The notes below the pieces were generated by a model. The model was not told where the DNA came from. It made no database searches and saw nothing but the letters and a program-made list of their open reading frames with translations. Source: Tubiluchus corallicola (lineage: Eukaryota > Priapulida > Priapulimorpha > Priapulimorphida > Tubiluchidae). Taken from it: a stretch of 64,000 bases of DNA. A program made the position numbers and the translations under genes. Location of the stretch: the NCBI GenBank assembly GCA_030141605.1, contig JAQGDQ010000681.1:48501-112500 (forward strand), written 5' to 3'. This document shows positions 1 through 10,247 of this stretch, piece by piece. Every line of letters starts with the position of its first letter. The first letter of the stretch is position 1.

Positions 1-880
1 AAGAAACTTTTGGTCAATACGTTAAACTGGTGATTTGTATCCATTTCATAGACAAATGCGAAATCGGTGCGAATTCAGTATGGCGCTGAGAAGTACACGA
101 ATGAAAGACGTTACTACGATGGTGTTTAATGAGACGATCATGATACTGCCTCTAGAACATAGTTATGGTAATTCTAAAATATAAAACAAAGGAAAGATGA
201 ATTGAAAATTAAATGTGTGCTCGCAAATCAAAACCGTTCACAAGTCGGCCAATTTAAAACTGTGTTACGATGCTTCAAAGTAGAATGCACCAATAATTTG
301 GTCAAATGTCGATTTTTTATGAAAACGAATGCTAAAAATGGTGGAATTTTATATTCTAGCATCAAATTATCAGGAAAATGTCTAAAAATACCAAAAATGT
401 AATTTTATAATTCGTTACCGACTTTTCTGTCTAGAAACAAGCACTGCAATTGTAAAAAAACTTTTATTTTCAAACTCTGATTGTAGCTCGCAGAAGCAGC
501 CATTTTGCTTCGGGTTTTTTCTAATGACAAGACCAGATCATCCTCAAGAAGACCCATCTGCTGGATTTAAACACAACTTCAACTTGTTCTTACAAGGTCC
601 TCAGCAACCAGCACTTGTGCGGTTGGCAAGTGTTTTGTAGAAACGTGACAAAAAACAATGGCTGACTTTAACAATGATTTTCTCAAGATTATGTTTTTCA
701 GTGCATAGCCTGCACCTCAACTTCAACGTGGATTATCTTAGCTTAGAAATAACATAGAGCGATGAACTTGGTATCAAAATGATCCTCACGAAATGGAGAT
801 TCAGGATGTGAATAACTAGAAAAATTTAATTGCTGACTCATGGATGATTTTGCTATGCAAGCACACATATTGCAATTGTA
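1..880. repeat. Dispersed repeat copy (family also at 24.7, 41.3, 44.8 and 59.5 kb)
   Basis: From about 200 to 860 the sequence resembles 24720-25320, 41290-41900 and shorter pieces near 44820 and 59470. Shared stretches are of the kind 'gcaaatcaaaaccgttcac', 'actagtactgcaattgta' and 'aaaaaacaatggctgacttt'. There is no coding signal and I cannot name the element. Positions 1-200 show nothing I can assign. Confidence 0.6.
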
Positions 881-902
881 ATTTTAAGAATGAGCAAAAT
901 AC

Positions 903-1066
903 CGTTCATGTTGTTTTATCAAGTCAAACAAATCCTTAGTCTTCATCAGCTGCCTCTCGTACCTCTCCCGAGCCGAGCTTCTCTCTGCCAGTAGGTCGGT
1001 GACAAGAACCACCGCTTTCGTCTGCAGCTTCATAAGCGATGCATCGTGAAGAAGATCAGTCAGCAC
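903..1066 (-). CDS. SIL1: SIL1 coding exon 6 (3' boundary tentative)
   Basis: Starts after acceptor catttcag/GTGCTG and encodes [31 protein letters not shown] and on to IKQHER. This aligns with the SIL1 segment VLRTLVQEKG...VVTLLYDLVTEK. I end it at a possible donor GAACG/gtattttg (phase 2). Reading through reaches a stop at 884-886, which would give a protein about 110 residues shorter than usual. No further SIL1 exon is visible at 1-880, which is dispersed repeat. Confidence 0.8.
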
Positions 1067-4000
1067 CTGAAATGAAGTGATTGAAAGTTCAGGACGCGCT
1101 ACACTGCAATCCCACCACCAAGGCCGGTTTTAAGCCAATCTGATTTCATTCAGTGTCCGATTTGATCATGACAATTTTCTGAAGGATTTATAAAAAGTGA
1201 AGATCAATTATCAGTGATGTTAACTTGAATATCGTCCTCAAGTATCATCCTACTAAATTGATACCAAACATTCCACGCACAGTGATTGCTTCAAAGGATC
1301 ATATAAAAAGAAAGAGCACAGCCCCCAGGACTGAGCCTTGAGGCAGACCAAAGTGGAGATGGTGATGTGCGTAGAACCTAGAGTGCTTCGTCATCTCATG
1401 AGCTGAATCTTCACAAGCCAGTCTTCCTGTCCTTTTGAACATTCAGAGGGCCTCCAAGAGGGGGCCCAGCACACACGCTCGAGCAGAGAACGCTACGATG
1501 AATTAATGAGCGTCCAGTTTACACAAAGTTTCTTGATACTGTGAACGTAGTCAAACGATTCAGTCTGTCGTCGTATTTCTACGTTTCGATGTTTTTACTG
1601 ATCTTTTGTTTAGTTGTTTTGTAATTTCAGTTTGTCATCTCTTTTTAGAAGGTACAGGCACAAACAGTATGTTGGTAATTATCTTAACTTGTATCAAAAT
1701 ATTAAATATTTCATAGACGGTTTTAATTTCTATGACATATCATTGTGGCTGATGATGGAGCTCCAAACTCTCAATGCTTTTTGGTTGGTGCTGGATTACT
1801 ACACGAAGCATAAAGCATCAATCCAGGGATGAGAATAACAAATTGCAAAAAAAGTCTGAAACAAATTGCAATTTTGTGACAATAGAGAGCCTCTAAGTGG
1901 ACTTTTTAAATTATGCTTTGGTATTTCGGTTGTTTGTGTCTGGAGGCCTCAAAGCTTCACATTAGTCTGCAATGAAGATATGCCGCATTGCCGTAAAAGG
2001 CATGCTACAAATCGTACAGATTATCAAATAAACGATATTTACGCTTTATTTGAACTATTTTAGCCAAAATTTTTCAGCGATTTTTAACATCTAGGAGATA
2101 AAAGGTAAACTGGATGAATACCTCGAAAAATGCTACTGAAAGTTTCGGTTACGATTTCGACGAAAACGAGGTTCAACCCCGAAAAATTTTGTTAACGAAT
2201 TTATGCGATTTACAAAAATCTGCAAATTAGGCATCGCACTTCCTAGCACTTTCCCTGCCCCTAACCCCCCACACCCGCACACAATCAGCATTACCTGCCC
2301 AGGGTAATATCCTAAAAAAATATAGGACATTTTTTGAAAAAGATATACGAATTATAGGACATTTTCAAAAAATATATGAATTACAGGACATTTTCAAAAA
2401 AATATACGAATTATAGGACAAGTACGAGCCCTGCTGCCCTGCGCAGTAACAAGGACCATAACATTATTATCATTGGCCTTAGTAATATACTTACAGCAAC
2501 ACCACCATATTCAACAAACTTCTCCTGAGACAGCGGAAAATGTCGAACGAGACACGAAAGGGCGTACAGCATGCGACTCCGTTCCGTATCCCCCGGCTGC
2601 GCGGAGAGGTGAAACAGGAGCGTGTGCAAAATGCCCTCTTCCAGTACAGAAATTTGCACCGGGGGATTGCTAAACAAACAAACAAACAAACAGACAAATG
2701 ACGTCACATTTCAAAAAACTGAATGTTGGGCAGAAAAGTTGAATAATTTTGGGGATTTACACATTCCTACAAACGGAAGGAGTTTACATTTCTCCACACA
2801 ATTTAAATACCCTAACCCTAGCCCTAGCCCTGACCCTAATGCTACCCCATTACCCTACACCTAGCCCCAATTCCATGCTAGCTCAATGCTAACCCTACCC
2901 CTTACCCTAACCTTAACCCCAAACCTAACCTTAACCCTAATCGTAATCCTAACAATAATTCTAATCTTAACCCTAACCCTAATTCTAATCTTAACCCTAA
3001 TCCTAATTCTAATCTTAACCCTAACCCTAACCATAATTCTAATGTTAACCCCAAACCTAACCCTAACCCTAATCCTAATCTTAACCCTAACCCTAATCAT
3101 AACACAACTGCCACCACCGCCACCACTATTACCATCACCATCACAACAACAAAAACAGTAATAGTAACAGCAACAGCAACAGTAACAATAACAACAACAA
3201 CAACAGCAGCAGCAGCAGTAACTGAACCTAAACAAGGTTACAAAATGGTCTGCCGGGCCAAAGAAAACTGATTACAATTCAAGGATATACAAAGATATAC
3301 CGTATTTTCCCGTGTATAAGAGACCCCTTCAATTTTTAGGCAAAAATTCTGGAAAAAAGTTTTTTCAGACGGACATTTTTAGAGGGTAAAGTACAACTTT
3401 TTTCAACTCAGTGCGGTACTGAAAACAAAATAAAACCAGTTAATGTGTTGTAGAAAAAGAGTACTGGTATATATTAAAGTGCGTACCTGCAAACCTGTAA
3501 CAGGAAAAGAGAAAACGAGGAGATAATGCCTGTGTCACGATGCTTGTATTGCTTACAACCGCTTCATAGTCGAACGCGACACGCAAAACAGTTGTAGAGC
3601 ACTTATTTCTTTAAAATCATTAGTGTCACAATTTATGCATCTTATTGAAAAGACTTACTCCCATGTATAAGAGACCCCCTATTTTTAAAGTGAAAATTCT
3701 GAGCAAAAAAGGGTCTCTTATACACGGGAAAATACGGTATATATTTGAGTATATATATATATGTATATCTTTGAGTTGTAATCAGTTTTCTTGGGCGCGG
3801 CAAACCGTTTTGAATATATATTATATATATTTATATATTTATATATATATATATATATAATCAAAAGCGTTTCCTTCGTTAGAAGCATTATAACAAGGTT
3901 TGACTGTACAATCCTGCATAGAACATACCTCTGAAGAGCAGAACCAAGTACAAGAGCAGCCTCTGTTCTCAGCGAGGAATCAGTGCTATTAAGAGCCTTC

Positions 4001-6701
4001 TTGATTAGTGGCAAGCCTCCGAATTTGACGAAATCTTGAGCAACATCAATCTGAAAGTGGACGGGATAATTTTAGTTGGAGCAATCCCATTCACCGGGAA
4101 CGACAATACGGTAAAACAATGCTCTAATTTGATGATTATTGTGTAACATAATCCTCTGAACCATAGTCAATGTCGTGTCGCTAAAGTTGTCGCTGGGGTG
4201 CTTTGGGGAGAGCCAACAACCGACATTGGCAAGTTTATCAGACTGTTTTTGTAGTTGCGATGTTCGTGTTAAACAGATAAAATCACTTGATGAAAACATG
4301 GTTTAACTTTGCGATCTGTATTTTACTCAAAATCATAGACTCATAGTCAGTCCACATATATGCAAAAATGGTAAACGTGATCAACAGTAGTAAACAAATG
4401 TTAAAGTAAATCCATCAGCCAATATATCATGGCACCTGAGTCAAAACGTTATTATACCCAAACCACTGTTTAAGCCCATTGCTTGTCCTCTAATCTTGCT
4501 ACCAAGTGTGAAAAACTACTAGATTCACAGAGAAGCCGAGTAACCCAGTTCCATACAAACATATAGCAGTAGCAAGTACATACATATATTGGAAACTACC
4601 AAGTGTACAAACAGATGTCAGCACTGACTTAGTGATAACGAAAAACTAAAGTTTAAAACTACAAATCAAAATTAATAATAAACTGTAAATTAAATGCTCG
4701 CAGTCAACAATTATCGTCAAAGCAAAGTAGGTTAACTATCTAGAACTACATTAAAAAATTTAAGCAGCAGCAAGGGGGGTGGCAACAACAGCAGCAGCAG
4801 CCACAAGTGCCTCGACTGCCGCCGCCGTCAACACCACCACCACCATCACGACAACAACAACAACAACAGCAATAACAGCAGCAGCAGCTGCTACAACTGC
4901 TGCCACCATCACCATCGCAACAACAAAAACAACAACAACAACAATAACAAAAATGACGTTAACAACAACAACAGCAGAAGCTGCTACTACTGCCGCCACT
5001 ACTACCATCACCATCACAACAACAAAAACAGTAACAACAGCAGCAACAGCAAAAACAACAACAGCAGCTGCTACAACTGCCGCCACCACTACTACCATCA
5101 CCATCACAACAAAAAACAGCAACAGCAGCACCAACAACAACAATAACAAAAACAATGACAACAACAGCAGCAACAGCGGCACCAACGACAACAACAACAA
5201 AAACAGCAACAGCAATAACAACAGCAAAAATAACAACAACAACAACAACAGCAACAACAACAACAACAACAACAACCACAACAACAGCAACAACAACAAT
5301 ACTAATATAAGAAAAAACAACTTGATAACCTGGAAGAAATTTCCCACAATCATTCTAACAATCTCAAACATTAATAAAACTAATAAATTAACTGTGAATT
5401 AATTGCAACTCTGTACTTCGCTACCGACCTGATGCAAGTAGTATTCCAAATCGGTGAAAATTCTCACTTTCTCTGCGACGTCTGTGGACTTGTTGTAGCG
5501 CTGCAAAAGCTCAGTTACAATTTCCTGGTCGGTCCGAACGTCCACTTTCTGGTCCGACAGCATTTTCTTCAGCTCGTCGTAGCTGCGGTGTGAACCGGCC
5601 TTTTCCTATGATATTATAATAAATAAAAACGTGTACTAAGATAATAATGAAGATAATAATAATAAGAAAATTCTTTGTCACACTTTACCGTCTTTATTGG
5701 ATCAGCTCTGTTATTATCGGCACATAACTCAAGAATTACACGCCAACAACCCTACACCTGCTACTATCTACAACCACATTTTTCATAAACTCAGATCAGG
5801 TCATCCATCCAGTAGCATTCTCTTCAATTGTTGCAGAACTATATAAAGTACACTAAACGTTTTGCTAACTGATTGTACGTACAGTTGTATTTTACGTTAT
5901 TATGTAGACTGTCTCTCATTCAAGTACTCATTAATAAACAATTTATGCTAGAATCAACTATGCGTACTGCTGTAATAATTGCAATACTACATTAACCGTA
6001 TTAATTCCATATGTATTGGATTTCTGATTTAAGTAGCAACATTGTACATTACAATGTACAACTTGCACTTTGCGTGGGCGTATAGGATTATGTACATCCA
6101 GAATCGTTTCTGTTATCGTATCCGTGTATGGGTTTTGTAAATTTCAATTAAGTATTAACAAATGAACTAGTCGTATTTTTGAATTAACTATTATGCGTTA
6201 TTACATACTCGAACTAACTAATTGCATATTTCTTCAATGCACATAGTGGAAATACTGTGATCAGTAATAGTTACTGTGTTGCAAATCCACTCAAAATAAA
6301 TAAAGTTATTCCATATATTCAATAAATATATATATACCAAGATGTTGTAGAACAAATATGGCAAAACATTTCATTAGTTATATGGGACCAGTCCTATAGA
6401 ATAGACTAAGCCAAAATTCAAAATGTAGTCACTCCCTTTCAAGTTTTAAAAAAACCGTCAGAAAAGAAATGTTTCAAGAGTATTAAGAGTAACACAGTTT
6501 GATAATGGTAATCACCTGCATTCTTTTTCCACAGTAATCTTAATCAAATGTGACTATGCTCAACAGGTTACTGAACACTTTATAATCATGATCACGGTTT
6601 TCTTAGTTCTCGCTCCATTTCATCATTCATTCACTACTCGCCCTACATCACAGTTTTTCTTAGTTCTTGCTCCATTTCATCTTTCATTCACTACTCCCCC
6701 C

Positions 6702-6745
<44 letters not shown>

Positions 6746-9700
6746 CATTATTTCAATTATTAATCATTTCTTTAAGATTTCCACATACGGTCTGGCCTGT
6801 CAAGCTATGCTTTTAGGCTCAAAATGTATGCATCAAAATTATTCTGTAATGTAATTTGCACATGTATATGCTGCATAAGAATCTCTTTCGCAATTTCTGG
6901 ATAACATTGCATTTATATTTATATTTAGTTCAGTGGAAAATTATCTGTATTTTTTTGTAACTGTAAGATGCAGTGTGGAAATAAATAAACTTAAACTTAA
7001 CTTAAACTTAAACTATATATACTTTACTGTCTTGAGAATCAGCTAGTTCATTCTTAAAGTTCTTCAGTGCTTTCTTTAACTCTTCGGGTGAATATTGTAT
7101 TTCGCCTGATGCTGAATTTTCATTTTTCTCCATGAGTTTGGCCTGCTTTTCACCCGTCTGCAGGTCAAGCCTGATGTGAAGCCCGGCCGGAACTTTCTGA
7201 CCTGCAAAAATCGGACGAATTTATTTATTCCACAGCAACAAAAAATACATACAAATCGTTATTACATTGAAAAAAAAATTATAAACCAAACGAGTTACTG
7301 TGAGGAGGGGGAAGGAGCATTAAGCTTTCGAGTCCTCCTCCAGATAAGTGAAACAATTGACAATTAACATTACATTTTCATCAGTTATATCGAACATTAG
7401 AACAAAACAAGTTTTGTTAGTAACTTAAGATCAGGATGAGTAAAATTGTGAGTTAATTATACCGTTGTAGTAAGTAATTCTTTGATGCTTTTTTAAATTA
7501 ATAAAGATTCAGTCGGAATTGATGACCACATTTTAATAGCATTATATTTAGATGACTATTTCATTATATTTGTTTTTGGAAGGGGGAGTACGTAGTTTCC
7601 GAATGAATATCTTGTGTAATGATCATGTTGATTTGAAACAGGACTAAAGTATGACTGAAAAGCTGGTGGAAGTAGTGAATTATGATACTGATACAGGAAA
7701 TGAAGAGAATGCATGCCATATATTTCTTTCACTTTAACAGTTTTAACAGACAAGTAAATTATATTTGTAGGATGGTCATACCTTACATGATATATAAGTT
7801 CTGGGTAACTTGTAAAGCTTCCAATTTAATTTTATATACACCATCCCACCCCGGATAAAAGCTTGTTACATCCGGGTAAAGAATTACCGGAAGGGCACGA
7901 ATTTGCCCTTTGCCAAATACATTGCGCAATTGATATTTCCCTGCTGAATGTCAGATGATTAAAACAGTGAAGCAGTGGCAGCTCGTATATAGGTACTGTG
8001 GAAATGCAGCGCCCCCTATTTTCACTCAATATTATTGATAATATTTAAGATAATAAGTTGTTTTTCTTTAGTTCTTTATACTTGTACGGAAACCATGTGT
8101 ATAGGTACCGTGGAACTGCAGCGCCCCCTATTTTCGTTCATTAATATCGATAATATTCAATATAATAAGTCTTTTTCTTTAGTTCTTTCTTTGTACTTGA
8201 TAAAAAAGCACAAAAATGAAATACAAGGGTGGTAGCAAGAGTAAGGAAATGACAATGGAGAGTGAATGAGATGACGGAGAAAATGAAGTTTAGATTCGCA
8301 TGAGAATGTAACACTGATTTTTGTTACAACATAAATTATGTAGACGTTTTTCATACAGTTCGCCCAATCGTGGTTCATGTATAGGTACCGTGGTACAGCA
8401 GCACCCCTTGTTTTCACTCATTAATATAGATGATATTCAATATAATAAGTCTTTTTCTTTAGCTCTTTCTTTATACTTGTACGGAACCAGAGCACAAGAT
8501 GGTAGTACCGTTTGCTTTACGGCCCAGCACAGTGCGCTCCAGCAATGCGGTGTTTGGCCGTTATGTCCATGCGGCCATGTGCACATGTCTGAAATAATAC
8601 GCCGTATGCTGCACTGCTAGTGTCTGCTGCTAAGTAGAGAAAGTACTGTCACTCACACAGGGTGTGTGCTGTCAGTTGTCACGTGCTCAAAAACTGTGTA
8701 CTGGCATATTCTTGAACTTCTACAATTTAAGCTATTCGTAAGCAAAAATTTTATTTAGGATTTTATCAAGTTTATGTATAAATTTTTGTACGTTTGTTTG
8801 TTTAAAATTGCAATTAGAACACTAAAATTACATATGTTTATTTCGTTTTGCATAATATGAAAAAAAAGGCTAAAAATTTTCTAAAGCAGCACCTCCATTA
8901 ATTTTAACTACGGGCAAGTAGTACGACTGTAAATTCAGAAAAACAAGTGACAGTATATGTGCAATAAAGCAAGCACACTACTGTAAACGATTTTTTCAAA
9001 GACAATTTTTCTTGTACATAAACAACAGAGAACTTTGTGTATATTGGCTATAAAATGTTTGTGTTTTACTTAAGAGAAAACAGCAATACTATTAAGCACA
9101 AAATTTGTGCATTGAGAAGAATATAAATCGACTCTATATATTCCGCACCCTCAAAACGCATCCGTAAACGATGCCACGTAAACGCCACTTTAGGCTGTAT
9201 AGGACAAGGCTTACTTATTAGCTGGTGTTGTGTTTTGTTTCTCTCGGAAGGCTCGTAGAGAAAACCAGAAAACACTTCATCAAATTAAACTAGTTTATTA
9301 AGCGAGAATTCTACAACACAAAAGTATGAAGGAACGTTTACAGTAAATGTGATAATCTGGAAAACGTTTGAGTGTATCTGAAAAAACAGGTATACAAGAG
9401 AATGTGTGCGTCCGTGTGAATCTGCATGTGTCCCTCAGCGACCTGCTTCGCCTTATATAGGGTGCCAGAGAACATTCTAGACGAGTCTTTCTAGAACATG
9501 CTACAAGGTAAGACGATTATTCTAACGGAACATTCTACAATGCCAGCGATCTCCACAACAGCTGGGAAAATTCCTGCTTAGCAGTTTTAAAGTTTTTGCT
9601 TTTTTCTTTATTCTATTATGTTACGTCTTGTAACAGTGGACTATTTTAGCATTTCCTATTATCTCTCCCAAATACGCTGTCTTTAGTTTACTTTTACATA

Positions 9701-10247
9701 CAAGACAATTTCCTTTTGTGAAAGTAACTATGTTGTTTGTTTTGCATTAAATCACGGATAAATAAGCAGGAATAATAAATTGCATAAATAATGTGCAAAA
9801 GCAACGCAACAATGGTAACAGTGCTAAAAACAACGACAACAACATCAACAATGACAATAACAACAACGGTTTAGGAAATAGTGATGGCAACGACAATTGT
9901 GGCAACAGATACAGCAGCAGCAACACTGTTGGTGACAATGACAGCAACAGTAAATACAACAACAGCAGTAAAAACACTGTCACAATAAGAGTGCAATCAT
10001 CAGCATACATCATATGATTCAGGTTCTTACCAGGTTTTATGTGCTGCCATTCCTCAGTTGGATGAAAAATGTCAGTCGCGTCCGCATCATCATCTTCATC
10101 GCTCTCCACATCGACACTAGCCTCGTCGTTGTCACCATCAGCTTCAACTACGGTGAGAGCGTTCTGTCGTTGCACCATGACAGAAGCGCCTTGTTTCTCA
10201 GAACTTGCACAGACACAAAAAAGCAGAAAAATGGCAAACTTATACAT
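903..10247 (-). CDS. SIL1: SIL1, ER nucleotide-exchange factor for BiP (six exons, 3' end outside window)
   Basis: SIL1 releases ADP from the ER Hsp70 BiP. Coding exons on the minus strand are 10031-10247, 7023-7201, 5429-5605, 3929-4050, 2495-2669 and 903-1066 (last one tentative); all phases agree and give about 344 residues. The N-terminus [16 protein letters not shown] looks like a signal peptide. An acidic stretch ([20 protein letters not shown]) follows, then [13 protein letters not shown] and [18 protein letters not shown], which match the SIL1 N-terminal region. Later come the family landmarks [32 protein letters not shown] and [15 protein letters not shown] of the armadillo-like core that grips BiP. 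The C-terminal third and any ER-retention tail lie left of position 1. Introns hold LINE 3' ends, a 530-bp trinucleotide repeat and telomere-like repeats. The gene is head-to-head with the clarin gene. Family identity is very secure; only the last donor is uncertain. Confidence 0.95.
1826..2330. mobile_element. Truncated copy of the CAGGGATGAGAAT inverted-repeat element
   Basis: It begins with CAGGGATGAGAATAACAAAT, the terminal motif of the complete copies at 17565, 37948 and 50488. The interior (tgtttgtgtctggaggcctc, gatatgccgcattgccgtaa) matches 51090-51400. The right terminus is missing and runs into a short tandem repeat at about 2325-2425 (unit near 34 bp containing 'ataggacattttcaaa'). 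Confidence 0.7.
2495..2669 (-). CDS. SIL1: SIL1 coding exon 5 (armadillo-like repeat)
   Basis: 175 bp. Encodes [20 protein letters not shown] and then [20 protein letters not shown], a close match to SIL1 SNPKVQ and LRHFPYAQRQF. Acceptor gtttgtttag/CAATCC with a (GTTT)n pyrimidine tract, donor GCT/gtaagtat, phase 0. Confidence 0.95.
2808..3105. repeat. Interstitial telomere-like repeat (CCCTAA and variants)
   Basis: About 300 bp of CCCTAA-type hexamers with frequent variants (CCCTAAT, CTTAACC, CCTAATT). On the minus strand it reads as the TTAGGG animal telomere motif. It lies in the SIL1 intron between exons 4 and 5. The open frames here (Leu/Thr-rich on plus, Arg/Val-rich on minus) are artefacts of the repeat. 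Confidence 0.85.
3106..3223. repeat. Trinucleotide microsatellite (ACC/ATC/AAC/CAG)
   Basis: CAN-type triplets directly follow the telomere-like block and shift from ACC/ATC to AAC and CAG. They resemble the larger block at 4760-5300 in a neighbouring intron. Confidence 0.8.
3815..3859. repeat. (TA)n microsatellite
   Basis: Runs of TA and TTTATATA between SIL1 exons 4 and 5. Just upstream, around 3300-3745, is a dispersed element with 'cgtgtataagagacccc' at one end and its rough inverse 'tctcttatacacgggaaaat' at the other. Confidence 0.7.
3929..4050 (-). CDS. SIL1: SIL1 coding exon 4 (armadillo-like repeat)
   Basis: 122 bp. Encodes [40 protein letters not shown] and part of the next codon. 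This aligns with the human segment around AQDLLSFGG and NSTE. Acceptor ccactttcag/ATTGAT, donor CAGAG/gtatgttc, phase 2. Confidence 0.95.
4760..5300. repeat. Large AAC/CAG-type trinucleotide repeat in a SIL1 intron
   Basis: About 540 bp of imperfect AAC, CAG, ACC and ATC triplets with a repeated internal motif near 'gctgctacaactgccgccac'. Being triplet-based, it is open in several frames on both strands (about 200 residues of Thr/Asn on plus and Val/Leu/Ala on minus). These frames have no family match and lie inside an intron, so I do not call them genes. Confidence 0.85.
5429..5605 (-). CDS. SIL1: SIL1 coding exon 3
   Basis: 177 bp, phase 0 at both ends. Encodes [19 protein letters not shown] through TDLEYYLHQ, matching the SIL1 region that ends DLEYYVHQ in the human protein. 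Acceptor atcatag/GAAAAGG, donor CATCAG/gtcggtag. The long trinucleotide repeat begins about 130 bp into the next intron. Confidence 0.95.
6381..7014 (+). mobile_element. LINE 3' end (degenerate RT C-terminus plus tail)
   Basis: At 6383-6485 the plus strand reads roughly [13 protein letters not shown] then [17 protein letters not shown] and a stop, the usual ending of non-LTR reverse transcriptases ('WN.L....S...FK'), here with an internal stop. A non-coding tail follows, with a TA repeat at about 6702-6740, ending in AATAAATAAAC and an AACTTA repeat at 6985-7014. The end lies within about ten bases of the donor of SIL1 exon 2. Confidence 0.65.
7023..7201 (-). CDS. SIL1: SIL1 coding exon 2
   Basis: 179 bp encoding [20 protein letters not shown] and a charged helix ending in ADSQDSK. 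The acceptor is ttttgcag/GTCAG. The donor is AAA/gtatatat, chosen over the nearby stronger-looking A/gtaaag because only this choice keeps exon 3 in frame. The exon is closely flanked on both sides by LINE 3' ends. Confidence 0.9.
7206..7790 (-). mobile_element. LINE 3' end, same family as 26.77-27.34 kb
   Basis: Near-identical over long stretches to 26768-27340, for example 'cctcctccagataagtgaaa' and 'aagtttttgttagtaactta'-like segments. The minus strand carries a broken C-terminus like the better frame at 27003-27284. Its 3' terminus (gttgctgtggaataaataaatt) ends about 15-20 bases before the acceptor of SIL1 exon 2. Confidence 0.75.
7985..8480. repeat. Repeated unit with 'ataggtaccgtgg' (three copies)
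   Basis: A block reading 'gtataggtaccgtggaactg' then 'cagcgccccctattttc' and 'caatataataagtctttttc' occurs at about 7990, 8097 and 8376. The first two copies are in tandem at a spacing of about 106 bp. A fourth copy is at about 15364-15497 in the clarin intron. Confidence 0.7.
9280..9560. other. Unassigned stretch rich in TTCTAGAA/GAACATTC motifs
   Basis: SIL1 intron 1. It contains 'cttatatagggtgccagaga' followed by GAACATTCTAGA, TTCTAGAACATG and GGAACATTCTACA within about 70 bp. These resemble heat-shock-element pentamers, or could be part of a retrotransposon LTR. I cannot assign it further. Confidence 0.3.
10031..10247 (-). CDS. SIL1: SIL1 coding exon 1 (start codon, signal peptide, acidic region)
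   Basis: 217 bp from the ATG at 10247-10245. It encodes the signal peptide, an Asp/Glu-rich segment and the conserved [12 protein letters not shown]. The donor is CCTG/gtaagaac (intron starts at 10030), phase 1. The ATG was chosen because it directly precedes a hydrophobic signal sequence and the family N-terminus follows in frame. The open frame continues past the donor into repeat sequence, which is not coding. Confidence 0.93.

Noticed and set aside
884-902. Stop codon TAA at 884-886 as the true end of SIL1
   Set aside because: Possible, but it would remove the last third of a conserved protein; a donor at 902 gives normal exon structure. Left open rather than proven.
2861-3235. 124-codon minus frame with Arg/Val/Ile repeats
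   Set aside because: Translation of telomere-like and triplet repeats.
4760-5402. About 200-codon frames on both strands (Thr/Asn-rich and Val/Leu/Ala-rich)
   Set aside because: Triplet microsatellite inside a SIL1 intron; low-complexity translation with no family signal and open on both strands.
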